A stretch of DNA of 64,000 nucleotides from JBBQER01 sp052148155 (GCA_052148155.1 JBKQIY010000201.1:1-64000), one strand, 5' to 3'. Positions 26,999 through 36,474 are shown, counted from the first letter of the stretch. The notes: generated from the letters alone by a model not told the origin. Program-made: numbers and translations.

Positions 26999-28126
26999 AG
27001 TGTCGAGGCTACCGAGATGCCCGAGCCCAAACCAGGCCTGTGGCACCGGCGCGAACCGTCGGCACCCCCACGCGGGAGGGGATGTGTCCTGATCGATCGC
27101 GTGCGAAGGCGCAACGGCTGCCCAACCGCGCTTTGCGCGTCGGCGGTACGACTTCGTCGGCTCACGCCGTCATCGGGCTACCACCGGGCCGTCAACGATC
27201 TGATGCGGCCCGCGTGTCCCGTCGCGACGGTGTCGGCATTTCGTAGAGCGGCCCGCACTCGCGCCGGCGTGACGAAGCCAGCTTGCGCGTTCGAAAGTGA
27301 GATTCTGCCGACGTCGCCCGCGGCGCGCCAAGCTGGCACAGAACCTCGTGAAGGCTCACGCCGCTCGCGTCCGGAACAACGAAAAAGGTCGGACGTCCCG
27401 CCGAGAAGAAGTCAACGAAGCGCGCCTGACCTCGGACAGTGCGTACGCCAGCCCCTACCACCGAGGAACCGGGCGAGTTGGGTTCAAGGGCCCGCGCTCG
27501 GCAGCAGGAGTCACCGGTAACCGCGACAGTTATCGCACTGCTCGAAGTCGCGCTCGTTTCATTCGCGGGCCGCCGCGAACACGGCTCCGCCCGAGACCTT
27601 GTCGCAACGCTCGGACGCCGACGCAATAAGCGTAAACCGCGATGTCGCTCCCGTCATCGCAACCCAGGCGTTCCTCGGGCAGGGCCTGCACGACCGGGTC
27701 GTCCTTGGGTACCTCAAGCGCACATGGTGGCTCGACGACATCGACACTGAAGCTGCACTTGCGCCCCCTCGTGTCCTCGTAGACCGAGAGCACTGGACGA
27801 ACACACCAGCGCCGAACGACGCGCGACCTTCGCGCCCGTGTGAACCCGTGGTGTGTGGTCGAGCAGATCCGACACCAATCGTTCGGACCGATGAGGACGA
27901 GCCATCACAGATCCGTACCCGGCGTGGGTCCCAAACACCCGAACCTGCGCATCAGCCCCGTTCCCGTACGGAAGAGGGCCTCCGGGCTCGCGCTTTCCGT
28001 ACACGACAAGGTCCTTACGGGAAAGCGTGACAGTTCCAGGCCGGGAGGATCACGCCAGACGCTCAAAGTGGACGCAGGACCGGCCGATAGGACCCGGACG
28101 GGTTCTTCTGGCTTGTGGGGTGATCG
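26999..28126. other. long region without a confident gene
   Basis: About 1.1 kb between divergent secreted-protein genes. Several overlapping Arg-rich frames exist on both strands. The best is a plus-strand frame at 27599-28030 with TQAFLGQGLHDRVVLGYLKR, but it has no recognised homology and loses protein character after about 70 residues. Promoters for the pentapeptide and sedolisin genes must lie here. Confidence 0.4.
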
Positions 28127-29494
28127 ATGTCGGTTTCGAGGTCGCGCAGAGTACGGGTCGCCACCGTGGCGGTGGTGCTGGCGGTCGGCGCTGCGGTGCT
28201 GGTCGGCACCGCAGGGGGTGCGTCAGCGCATTCGGGCGGGCCGTCGTGGGTGCCGATCCAAACTCGCGCAGTGTGCGGACAGGTCTCGGGTGCGCAGGCG
28301 CGTTGCGCGGCGGTGCAGGTCCTGAACCCGGATGCGGTCGCGGCGGACGCATTCGTGCGACCCGACCGTCGGCGCCGCGGGACCACGACTACGACAGTTC
28401 CTGCGACAACGACCACATCATCGACGACCACATCATCGACCACCTCGACGACATCGACGACCTCCACGACTTCGACGACGGTGGCTGGAAGTTCGACGTC
28501 GACCACATCGGTCGGGCTAACGTCTTGCACGACGACGCATCCCGGTTATACGCCATGCGATCTGCAGGCGGCCTACGCGTTGCCGTCGACGACATCCGGT
28601 ACTGGACAGACGGTCGCGATCGTCGACGCGTATAACGATCCGAACGCCGAATCAGACCTGGGTGTCTACCGCGCCGCGTACGGACTGGCTGCGTGTACGA
28701 CCGCGAATGGCTGTTTCCGAAAGGTCAACGAACTCGGTACCACCAGTTACCCGTCGTCGAACCAGGGATGGTCGACGGAGATCTCCCTCGACGTAGACAT
28801 GGTTTCGGCTGCATGTCCGAACTGCCACATTCTGTTGGTCGAGGCGAACTCCAACAATCTGGGCGACCTGCTGACCGCTGAGAACGAAGCAGCGACGCTC
28901 GGCGCGACCGTCATCTCGAACAGTTGGTCGTCCGGCGAGTTCATGGGCGAAACGTCCTACGACAGCTACTTCCATCACAACATTCCGATCACCGCCGCCG
29001 CGGGAGACTCCGGGTACGGAGTCGGCTGGCCCGCAGCCTCGCCGTACGTCACCGCCATCGGCGGTACGAGCCTCACCCGCGCGACGAACGCCCGCGGCTG
29101 GTCCGAAACGGCGTGGAGCGGCACCGGGAGTGGCTGTTCGGCGTATGAGAACAAGCCCACCTGGCAGACCGACACGGGCTGCCCGAACCGTACGGTCAAT
29201 GATGTCTCGGCCATCGCGGACCCGAACACCGGGGTCGCGACCTACGACTCATACCAGGAGTCGGGCTGGCTCGTCTTCGGGGGCACCAGTGTCGCAACAC
29301 CGATCATCGCGTCCGCGTACGCGCTCGCCGCGAACAACCCAGCACCCGGATACGCCTACGCACATACGGCGGGACTGAACGACGTCACCACAGGCAGCGA
29401 CGGGACCTGCATGGTCACTTACTACTGCACCGCCGGACCCGGTTACGACGGACCCACCGGACTCGGAACCCCCAACGGGATCGGCGCCTTCTAA
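28127..29494 (+). CDS. secreted sedolisin-like serine-carboxyl protease (S53)
   Basis: 455 residues from ATG 28127 with GGGGTGA upstream. A signal peptide (VATVAVVLAVGAAVLVG...ASA) leads into about 50 residues, a Ser/Thr-rich linker (about 85-125) and the catalytic domain. The S53 residues are visible: Glu218 and Asp222 in STEISLDVDM, the oxyanion Asp in AAGDSGYG, and Ser388 in GGTSVATP. Sedolisins act extracellularly at acidic pH. The usual propeptide of about 180 residues is absent: only the short N region and linker precede the catalytic domain. Cys residues are frequent (TACTTANGCF, AACPNC), suggesting disulfides. Confidence 0.9.
   Translation: MSVSRSRRVRVATVAVVLAVGAAVLVGTAGGASAHSGGPSWVPIQTRAVCGQVSGAQARCAAVQVLNPDAVAADAFVRPDRRRRGTTTTTVPATTTTSSTTTSSTTSTTSTTSTTSTTVAGSSTSTTSVGLTSCTTTHPGYTPCDLQAAYALPSTTSGTGQTVAIVDAYNDPNAESDLGVYRAAYGLAACTTANGCFRKVNELGTTSYPSSNQGWSTEISLDVDMVSAACPNCHILLVEANSNNLGDLLTAENEAATLGATVISNSWSSGEFMGETSYDSYFHHNIPITAAAGDSGYGVGWPAASPYVTAIGGTSLTRATNARGWSETAWSGTGSGCSAYENKPTWQTDTGCPNRTVNDVSAIADPNTGVATYDSYQESGWLVFGGTSVATPIIASAYALAANNPAPGYAYAHTAGLNDVTTGSDGTCMVTYYCTAGPGYDGPTGLGTPNGIGAF
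28382..28489 (+). repeat. Thr/Ser-coding low-complexity tract
   Basis: ACG/ACC/TCG codons repeat in short tandem units (ACATCGACG-like) and encode the TTTTSSTTTSSTTSTTSTTS-type linker of the protease. A spacer, perhaps O-glycosylated, is the likely role. Confidence 0.6.
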
Positions 29495-30498
29495 CAGAAC
29501 ACGCCAGCGGGCGATTAGCGAGAGGTGCCGTTTTGAGTGTCGGAGAACGACCCAGATGAAGGGCTGCACGACACCATCGCCAAGTCGGGCGTTCTTCGCG
29601 TTCGTTGTTGACGAGCACAGAGTGTGGGCAGAACATCTCCTGCACGTCGTGCGCGTCGTAACGATCCACCGATAACCCACAACAGTGGGCGGGATCGCCG
29701 GCCGCGAACGACGCGGCCACCAGACTGCCACCCTGACGCATCGAACGAACCGTCAGATCCACGTGCCGTTGGCGCTCGGTCGAATCGGCGACGAAGTGAA
29801 CACCGCTCGGTTAGCTGCCGTGGTCGACATCAGGCAGAGTCGTCACTGGTTGACCGTCGCGTACACGCAATGATCACACCCTTCGGACGCGAACCGGTGA
29901 CGTCGGTGCGGTTAGTCGACGAAGCCTGGCCGGTGTTACAACGTCTGGCACTCCGACGGCGGTGCAACCAACTTCGAATCCCCGCTCACTCACGCGAAGG
30001 ACATTCTGCAGCGTGAGCACGAAGAGTGCAGTGTGCGGTTCAATCCGACCGCGCTCAACTGGGGTCGAAACGACGGCTGGATCGTCGCGGTCGCCCGAGA
30101 CAATGCCGTTCCGACGCTGCCCCACTCCACCTCGATTTGGGCAGCGTCGGGATCATCGCACCTTCTTTGCTCTCCTCTGGCACTCCTCAACATACGGGCA
30201 GGTTGGTGCGCAACAATCACTGGCCGTAACACGTCCCCGGTTGTCCCGCGGCGGGAAGTACGCGTCCGGGCGCTCGCAGTCGCGCCAGCTACACCCTCGG
30301 ACTCCGACGCGTCACTGCCGGGCCGGGATGCAGACCGGCCGCTGTGACGACCCGCCACGTTCCGTCCTCATGGCGGGTCGTCACGCGTTTAGGCCACCCC
30401 AATCGTGCCGTTGAACACCCGCACGGCGTTCCGAGTGAACCACCCGCGGGCTTGCTACGTAGGCCCCAGTAGTTCTCGGACCGCGGAGGCCAACGACG
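29495..30498. other. long region without a confident gene
   Basis: About 1 kb between two plus-strand secreted-protein genes. Short frames overlap on both strands (for example 29762 down to about 29500 on minus, starting GTG with MRQGGSLVAASFAAGDPAHC), but none has a recognised family. A strong inverted repeat sits at 30344-30384. Confidence 0.4.
30344..30384. promoter_or_regulatory. 14-bp perfect inverted repeat
   Basis: Arms GTGACGACCCGCCA (30344-30357) and TGGCGGGTCGTCAC (30371-30384) enclose a 13-nt loop. It lies 114 bp before the next start codon. No T tract follows, so it may be an operator, an RNA hairpin in the leader or a terminator. Confidence 0.55.
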
Positions 30499-31671
30499 AT
30501 GACCACGACACACGAACGGGAAGCAGCGAGTCGCGACCCGGAAGGCCCGCGCCGTTCGCGCCACTGGCAGCGCCGGATCATCGCCCTGAGTGGACTCAGC
30601 GCCTTGGCTTTGGGGGCGACGATCTTGGGGTGGAGCGCAAGTATTGACGCCTCGACGAATGCGTCGGGTTCCAATATCGGCGTGTTGTTGAGTGCCACTC
30701 CGGTCGTGCAGGTTGCCACCAATGCCACCTACGGAAAGATCTTGATCACCAACGCCGGCAGAGCGCTTTACACCCTCGACACCGACCACAACGGGCTCAG
30801 CACTTGCACCCCATCGTGTCTCTCAGTGTGGCCAGCGTTGACGGTTCCGGCCGGGACGACGCCAACCGGTGGAGCCGGTGTGACCGGGACGGTCGGTGCG
30901 GCATTGCAGTCGAACGGCACCGATCAGGTCACCTACAACGGCGCTCCCGTGTACACCTTCATCGGAGATACCGCTGCCCGCGAGGTCACCGGACAAGGTG
31001 TGAACGGGTTCTTCGTCGTAGTCGTCGCCTCGACTACGACCACCACGACGACGGTGCCGACGACCACGACGACGACGGTGCCGTCGACAACGAAGATTCC
31101 GGCCGCGCCCACCGGGGTAAAGGCGGTGTCCGAATCGACAGTGACTGGCTCGGGCTCGTTAACGGTGTCGTACACGGCCGGCGCGAACAACGGCTCGGCG
31201 ATCACGAACTTCACCGCGACGTGTATGTCGAGGAACGGCGGCAGGACGCGGAGCGCCATCCATTCTGGAGCGACCGCGGCGCCGATCACCGTGACTGGTG
31301 TCGATACCAACAAGGCGTACGAGTGCACCGTGTCCGCGACAGACGCAGAAGGTACGAGTGCGGCTTCTGTCCCGTCCGCCGCCGTCATCGTCGGCGCGCC
31401 GGCTGAACCGGCGGCGCCAAGCGTGACCCTCATCGGCGCCGCACATTTGAAGGTCTCGTTCCGCGCCCCTTCGGACAATGGCGCTCCGATCACAAGCTTC
31501 AAGGCGGTCTGCAGATCTGCACACGGCATCAGTCGAGGCAAAACCGGAGCCGCGAGCCCTCTCGGCGTCAAGAACGTTTCAGCCGGCCAGATCTACACTT
31601 GCACGGTACAGGCGACCAACCGGAGAGGTACAGGCCCACCATCGGCGCCCTCGGATGCCGTGAAAGCCTGA
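30499..31671 (+). CDS. secreted repeat (COG4315-type) protein with two FN3 domains
   Basis: 390 residues from ATG 30499 with GGAGG upstream. A membrane/signal segment (IIALSGLSALALGATILGW) is followed by a domain like the 'secreted repeat of unknown function' (COG4315, Lipoprotein_15): ILITNAGRALYTLDTD, STCTPSCLSVWPAL, VTYNGAPVYTFIGD. A Thr-rich linker (about 176-195) comes next, then two FN3 domains to the end. Each FN3 domain has a conserved Cys pair (FTATCMS / YECTVSAT and FKAVCRS / YTCTVQAT). The last FN3 closely matches the last FN3 of the 61356-62069 protein. A cell-surface role is likely; ligand unknown. Confidence 0.85.
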   Translation: MTTTHEREAASRDPEGPRRSRHWQRRIIALSGLSALALGATILGWSASIDASTNASGSNIGVLLSATPVVQVATNATYGKILITNAGRALYTLDTDHNGLSTCTPSCLSVWPALTVPAGTTPTGGAGVTGTVGAALQSNGTDQVTYNGAPVYTFIGDTAAREVTGQGVNGFFVVVVASTTTTTTTVPTTTTTTVPSTTKIPAAPTGVKAVSESTVTGSGSLTVSYTAGANNGSAITNFTATCMSRNGGRTRSAIHSGATAAPITVTGVDTNKAYECTVSATDAEGTSAASVPSAAVIVGAPAEPAAPSVTLIGAAHLKVSFRAPSDNGAPITSFKAVCRSAHGISRGKTGAASPLGVKNVSAGQIYTCTVQATNRRGTGPPSAPSDAVKA

Positions 31672-31818
31672 TCGCAGTGTGAGTGGTGAAACTCGAAGCG
31701 CCACAGGCGCGACGTCCATTCGGTCTAGTCACTCCGCATCTCGCTCGTCGAGGTTTGTGAGACGGTTCGAGAGTGCCGTCGGATGATCGGTCATCTCCGA
31801 CGTCGTCCACGCTGACTT

Positions 31819-32225
31819 TCAACGAACGGTAATGATGCCGTGCATGACTGCGTACCCGCGCACCATGCAGTAGTAGGGGTAGGTGCCCGCGTCATGGAAC
31901 GTGAACGCGAACGTCTTGCCTGGGTTTATCGTCGGAGTATCGAACTTCGGGTCCTTGCCGGTCCCGCCTGAGACACCGCACGCGCCGACCGTGCACCGCG
32001 AGACCGTGTGCGGCGCCTGGGTCGTGTTCTTCCACACCACTTTCGTCGACGGCTCAACCGTCAAAGTGGCGGCTTTGTAGCAGCACTCGCTGTTCCTGGA
32101 CACTTTGAGGCAGAGATCGTCACGGTCTGCGGCGCCGGGGCGCTCCCGGCCGCGACCGCGATCACGCCGAGAGCGGCCGTAGCCCCTAACGCCACCATCC
32201 CCACTGCAATCAGCGAACGTCGCAT
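31819..32225 (-). pseudogene. frameshifted cupredoxin (plastocyanin-like) gene
   Basis: ATG 32225 has GGAGG upstream and opens a signal peptide (MRRSLIAVGMVALGATAALG) followed by QTVTISASK. Near 32085-32090 the frame must change by one base, at a run of three A, to continue as VSRNSECCYKAATLTVEPST and QAPHTVSRC to FTFHDAGTYPYYCMVRGY. Restoring one A rejoins a normal cupredoxin. Of the copper ligands, His (APHTVS), Cys (YYC) and Met (AVM) are present, but the His three after Cys reads Arg (CMVR). So the gene is either pseudogenised or carries a sequencing error plus a ligand substitution. Confidence 0.8.
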
Positions 32226-32515
32226 GTCATGCCTCCAGAACGAACGACTGTCAGAACCAACACGACTACGGCCCACCGAAGCACCTGGTTCACCCTGATC
32301 AGTACCCGTCCGGCCTTCGACGGCCACGTCGTGGTCATCGGTCCTTGCATCGCCACCGTGGCCTGACGAGCCGGTTGGTGGACGCTCAAAAGTCCGGACC
32401 CCTCATGTCCTCTGGTGAGAACCGCAATCAGGGGAGCGGCTGGATTGCACCGAAACCTGGCCGATTGAAGGTACGTGCGCATGAGCGCGTGTCGCCGTAA
32501 ATGGGGTGTGACGAG

Positions 32516-32818
32516 ATGAACGCAGCAGTCGAGCAAGGAATACTGCGTCTTACCGGGGAACTCGACGTCGACGAGCGCCGCGAGTTCACGACCCAAACCC
32601 AATCGGCCATCGAACATGGCGACCCGGTCGTGCGGCTGAACTGTTCCACCGTCGACGTCAGCGCGCCAGTCAACGACGGTGTCGTCGGAATGCTCGTCAG
32701 CCTGACACGCACCGCACAGCATCGGGGGGCACGCATCGAGTTAGTCCGCGCGCCGAAACGGATGCGAGCACAGCTCGAAGCGGTAGGCGTCGCGCACTTG
32801 TTCGAGTGGCGAGGTTGA
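32516..32818 (+). CDS. STAS-domain protein (anti-sigma-factor antagonist-like)
   Basis: About 100 residues from ATG 32516, with GGGGTG upstream; ATG 32501 gives 105. The fold pattern is EQGILRLTGELDVDERREFT, then PVVRLNCSTVDVSAPVNDG and ARIELVRAPKRMRAQLEAVG. This matches SpoIIAA-like STAS domains, which bind anti-sigma factors and are controlled by phosphorylation. The usual D-S-S-G motif is replaced by VDVSAPVNDG, so the phospho-Ser is not obvious. No RsbW-type kinase is nearby. Confidence 0.65.
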   Translation: MNAAVEQGILRLTGELDVDERREFTTQTQSAIEHGDPVVRLNCSTVDVSAPVNDGVVGMLVSLTRTAQHRGARIELVRAPKRMRAQLEAVGVAHLFEWRG

Positions 32819-33239
32819 GGATCAACCAGCGGTGTGTGGGTGCCGGAAACGTGTTCGGACACTCGGGCATCGTTGACGTCGGCGCCGGCGCCGGCGGTGA
32901 CACCAAAGAGGTCGCGACAACGAATATGTGCCTGCGCCGACGAAGCCACCAGAACGTTCGTCAAGGACAAACAGGCCCGACGGCACTCACTTTCGCCGAG
33001 TGCGCTCTCGCGTGAACCGACCTGAGAGTCTCGAACGACGGAGTCGTCGCGGGCGCCTCTTCCGATTCGCTCCGGTGCAACGCCGGGCGGCGTTGGTCCA
33101 TCGAACTCAATCGACGCCCACGGTTCGGCGCGCCACAGGTCAGTCCTCTACGCGTTCGGCCGTAGGTTCATTCGAGCTGCAATCACCTCGGCCAACTCGT
33201 CCAGTTCCTACCCTGTCGCGACCCAATCGACGTTCGTCG
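32819..33239. other. intergenic region beside recombinase remnant
   Basis: About 420 bp with no recognised gene. Short overlapping frames start at 32806 and 32834 without family features. Confidence 0.35.
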
Positions 33240-33376
33240 CTACGAGCAAACACGCAATCGACCCGTCCTAGATCTTCCTGGCCGGGCGTTGAGGTTGACG
33301 CCGAGCTCGTCGTAGAGGGCTCGCTTGTCGTTGGGACCGCTTGGGCGAGCGTGGCGACAATGTCGTGAAGATCCAT
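33240..33376 (-). pseudogene. C-terminal remnant of a serine recombinase-type protein
   Basis: The minus strand reads MDLHDIVATLAQAVP, then after a one-base shift NDKRALYDELGVNLNARPGR to a TAG at 33240. This resembles the C-terminal end of large recombinases (D..D...L..ADP.DK..LY..LG..L.Y.P). Only about 45 codons remain, the catalytic domain is gone, and a single missing base breaks the frame. It marks a former mobile element. Confidence 0.45.
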
Positions 33377-33821
33377 CGTGCGACACCTGCGGCGCTCGAG
33401 TCGGGTTCGAGTCGATGGAGCCGCTGACGGATCGCGGACCTTTCGATGAGTCGGGACGCGGGCCGGCGTCTGCGCGGCCAGGTGGCCGTACCGTGGTCGT
33501 CCTCCGAGAAGCGCCCCTCGATCGCGGCCTGTGCGGCCTGTGCGGCCTATGCGGCCATCGCGGTTCGCGATGCGGGTCTTGATCCGGGTGCGTTCGCCCT
33601 TGCTCGTCCCGCCCTACAGGCTCATGACATATCCCGGGCGTCTGAGCTGGGATCGACAGCACTGGCGACTTCGGGCACCCACAGCTCGACCTCGTGGACA
33701 ACGCCAGGGAACATCAGCCCGAACTGGTTGCGGTAGAACGCCCGCTGCGGTTCGCCGCGACGCCCGCGAGGCGACACGGCAACGATACGGGGCGCCTGGT
33801 CGCCACATCAGGGCTGGCGCA
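33377..33821. other. intergenic region, Arg/His-rich frames only
   Basis: About 445 bp. Frames contain short GGCCG-type repeats (near 33530-33560, GTGCGGCCT units) but no recognisable gene. Confidence 0.3.
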
Positions 33822-33857
33822 GCGCGCGGCCCCGGAACCAAGTCCGGGGCCGCGCGC
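33822..33857 (-). terminator. strong hairpin after secreted-protein gene
   Basis: A 15-bp perfect stem (GCGCGCGGCCCCGGA / TCCGGGGCCGCGCGC) with a 6-nt loop, 25 bp downstream of the minus-strand gene ending at 33882. It has no T tract but its GC-rich stem is typical of high-GC terminators. Confidence 0.7.
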
Positions 33858-33881
33858 GCGTTCAGCCGTAAACGAAGGCGA

Positions 33882-34367
33882 TCAGATCGTGACCTTGGTA
33901 CCCGGTTCGAGGTAGGTCGCGTCGGCCTGCGTCACGCAAAGGTCCTCGGAGAACGTCGTGCCCTTCAGGGACACGGCCTTGCCGGTACCGGAGGTGACCG
34001 ACCCGGTGCTGACGATCAGGCTGTCCTTCACCGACTTGCCCTTGACTGTCTCGCTCTTGCAGGTGTTTTTCGCCGGACCGCCCTTTTCCGCCACTTTGAA
34101 CGGGCCGTTCGTGCCGCCCTTTGTGTTCCACGTCACCGTGGTCGTGATGCCGCTGAGGTTCTTGAAGTTCGACACCGATGTCGCGCCGGTGGCTGGCCCG
34201 TGCGTACAGCCCGACAGCACGCTCGTCGCCTTACCGGTCTTGAGATTGGAGGTATTGACCGCTTTTGTGCAGGATGCTGGCGTCGCCGCCCCGGCCGTCC
34301 CCGCAGTCAGAACCGCCATCGGAGCCATCAACGCGACGGCCATCCCAAATACCCAAGCCTTCTTCAT
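33882..34367 (-). CDS. small secreted protein, unknown
   Basis: 161 residues from ATG 34367 with GAGAGGGG upstream. A signal peptide (KKAWVFGMAVALMAPMAVLTAGTAGA) ends before ATPASC. The mature part is Gly/Thr/Ser-rich and beta-like, with four Cys (PASCTK, LSGCTH, NTCKS, DLCVT) and the ending EPGTKVTI. Such proteins occur in multiple copies in actinobacteria; function unknown. It is followed by a strong hairpin. Confidence 0.75.
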   Translation of the reverse strand: MKKAWVFGMAVALMAPMAVLTAGTAGAATPASCTKAVNTSNLKTGKATSVLSGCTHGPATGATSVSNFKNLSGITTTVTWNTKGGTNGPFKVAEKGGPAKNTCKSETVKGKSVKDSLIVSTGSVTSGTGKAVSLKGTTFSEDLCVTQADATYLEPGTKVTI

Positions 34368-34639
34368 GCAGACCCCTCTCATCGGTCGAAGCCGATCCGC
34401 GGTTCCCGGGTTGGCTCGACGTTTCCGATGCCCGGCCCGAACAGCCGCGCTTGACCCAGCCCACACGGCTGCCTCACCCCTGTCATCGTCCAAGCCAGCA
34501 AAAGGAAACGCGGCAATCTCTCCGCCGAGGTCGTCAACGACGATTCCTGCGATCGCTTGGTGACTAGGACACGCTGCTGCCGAGCGCTTCCGCTTGATCG
34601 GCCCAGCCGGCACCGGGTGACACCGAGGTTGGCGGTGGG

Positions 34640-35029
34640 GTGTGGCGTACGCTCGACGGTACGATCCCGAAGGTGGCGCGGTGTGTGATCCGCGGTGGCC
34701 TGCGGGGCTACGAGCGGCTCAAACTCCTCGCACGCGATCGGCAGCCCGACGCGTCAGCGCTGCTCGTACGAGTCGGATTCAGTCCGGGCATGCGCTGTGT
34801 CGACCTTGGATGCGGTGGCGGCGAGGTCAGCTTCGAACTCGCGCGGTTGGGCGGCCCCGATTGCATCGTGGTCGGCATCGATATAGACGACACGAAGTTT
34901 GCCCTCGAAAAAGGGTGGGGTCTCCACGCGAATGATCTCGATGACCGCTACGACCCGGTCGTCGTTACCCACCAGCGCCTGACGTCGCCGACCACCACGA
35001 CCGCTTCACCTGCATCGACACAGTCGTGA
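34640..35029 (+). pseudogene. truncated SAM-dependent methyltransferase
   Basis: The frame reads RGYERLKLLARDRQPDASAL, then GFSPGMRCVDLGCGGGEVSF and CIVVGIDIDDTKFALEK: an N terminus and motif I of a class I methyltransferase. After about residue 85 the similarity ends and the frame runs into a Thr/Ser tail and stop. Motifs II-III are missing in all frames. A recently truncated gene is the best reading. The start (GTG 34640) is uncertain. Confidence 0.6.
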
Positions 35030-35505
35030 TGCAAACGCCCTGTAGTAGCGACCTTCGTGTGAGCGAGCACCAACGAGGTCAAGCATCGTCGCATCGGTCT
35101 GGGATCACCGAAAGAAAACGCGCGCAGCCAGCGGCCGCTCGCCAGATCTACGACACTCTGCCGCGCCTCAAGTGTTCGGAAACCTCGACTGGCTTTCGTC
35201 CGGCGCACACGCCGTGTCCCACCTTCCCGGCAGGTCGTTCGGAAACAGTGGGTGGCCGACAAATACGGGATGCACGTTTCTGGTCTGCTGGGCCGCCCAG
35301 CGGCGAGCGCGCCAAGGTCGTCGGTACGCGGTCGGCATTCGAGTCGGCGCGTCTGGGGCCGGTCGGATGCGGCGCTGGCGGGGTGCCACGGCCTGCGTTA
35401 GTCATTCGAGCCGAGCAGTGGGGGAGCTAGCCGGATTGACGTCCGGCAGGGTTGTGCGCGTGGCGCATTTGGTTCGGGCTCGGCGGGAGCGGCTGGAATG
35501 GGCGG
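35030..35505. other. intergenic region before the K+ channel gene
   Basis: About 475 bp with frames on both strands but no recognised family. It may hold the lost C-terminal part of the truncated methyltransferase in decayed form. Confidence 0.35.
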
Positions 35506-36474
35506 ATGCTGTTTGTTTTGACGTTCCTTCAGGGTGTGCGACGCCATCAGATCTATGTGCTGTTGGCTATGGCTGTCGGCGCGATCGTTGGTGGCGGGGT
35601 GGCGTTCGGAGTCGTCGAACATGTCGGCGTCGGTACCGGCTTGTACTGGGCGGTCGTGACCGCGACCACGGTGGGTTACGGCGACGTGACACCACACAAC
35701 ACACCCGGACGGGTCATCGCGGTCATCGAGATGCTCACCGCGATCCCACTGTTCGCCGGGGCGTTCGCGACCGTGACGGCGACGATCACGTCACTTCGAC
35801 TCAAGACGATCCTGCTCGGACTCGAACACCGACTGTTGCCTGATCAGGCCTACGTCGCGATCTACGGGAATCACACCATCGTCCCGTCCGTCGCGCGGGA
35901 ACTGTCAACTGGCGGTCTGCACGTCCTTGTCGTCGCCGACAACGCCGACCAAGACGAACTCCCCAAAGGCATCCACATCATTTCGGGAGATCCGACGTCT
36001 GAAGAGGTCGTGACACGGTCCCTGGAAGGCCATGCGCTCCGGGCGCTTGTCGCAATGACCGACGAGGGCGACACACTGGTCACCGCAGTTTTGTTACGTC
36101 ACCTCGCACCGACGCTTCCGATTACTGCGGTCGCGAACTCCGCCCACGTCGCGCGAGCCATGGGCGACCTCGGAGTCGACCAGGCGGTGTCTGCGGAGGA
36201 GCTCGTCGGCCACGTGATCGCAAAAAGCCTCTTCGCTCCCCACGCGGCTGCCTTGATGCGCAACATGGTCAACTCCGACCGCTACCAACTCAGCGAGATC
36301 GACCTCCCAAGCAACCTCTCCGGTCTGCGGCTCAGCCAAGCGCGACGCGACCGTCAAGAACTCGTCCTCGCCGTCGTGCACGGCGACCAAGTCATGATGG
36401 GTGTCAACAACGACCCCACGCTCCAGCCCGGCGACCAACTCCTCGTCCTACGCCCAACCACCCAGACACGTTGA
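35506..36474 (+). CDS. potassium channel with RCK/TrkA-N regulatory domains
   Basis: 322 residues from ATG 35506. Two membrane helices (about 16-38 and 70-92) flank a pore loop with the selectivity filter TTVGYGD (54-60). A TrkA-N-like domain follows (VAIYGNHTIVPSVARELSTG, then VVADNADQDELPKGIHIISG and ALVAMTDEGDTLVTAVLLRH). A C-terminal RCK-C domain ends DPTLQPGDQLLVLRP. This MthK-like architecture gives a ligand-gated K+ channel. The nucleotide-binding loop is G-N-H-T rather than the full GxGxxG, so the bound ligand is uncertain. Monocistronic; an in-frame extension to 35452 is unlikely. Confidence 0.9.
   Translation: MLFVLTFLQGVRRHQIYVLLAMAVGAIVGGGVAFGVVEHVGVGTGLYWAVVTATTVGYGDVTPHNTPGRVIAVIEMLTAIPLFAGAFATVTATITSLRLKTILLGLEHRLLPDQAYVAIYGNHTIVPSVARELSTGGLHVLVVADNADQDELPKGIHIISGDPTSEEVVTRSLEGHALRALVAMTDEGDTLVTAVLLRHLAPTLPITAVANSAHVARAMGDLGVDQAVSAEELVGHVIAKSLFAPHAAALMRNMVNSDRYQLSEIDLPSNLSGLRLSQARRDRQELVLAVVHGDQVMMGVNNDPTLQPGDQLLVLRPTTQTR

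Noticed and set aside
33396..33412. GGTTCGAGTC-like T-loop that could mark a tRNA gene
   Set aside because: The flanking bases do not pair as a T stem and no acceptor or anticodon arm could be built around it.
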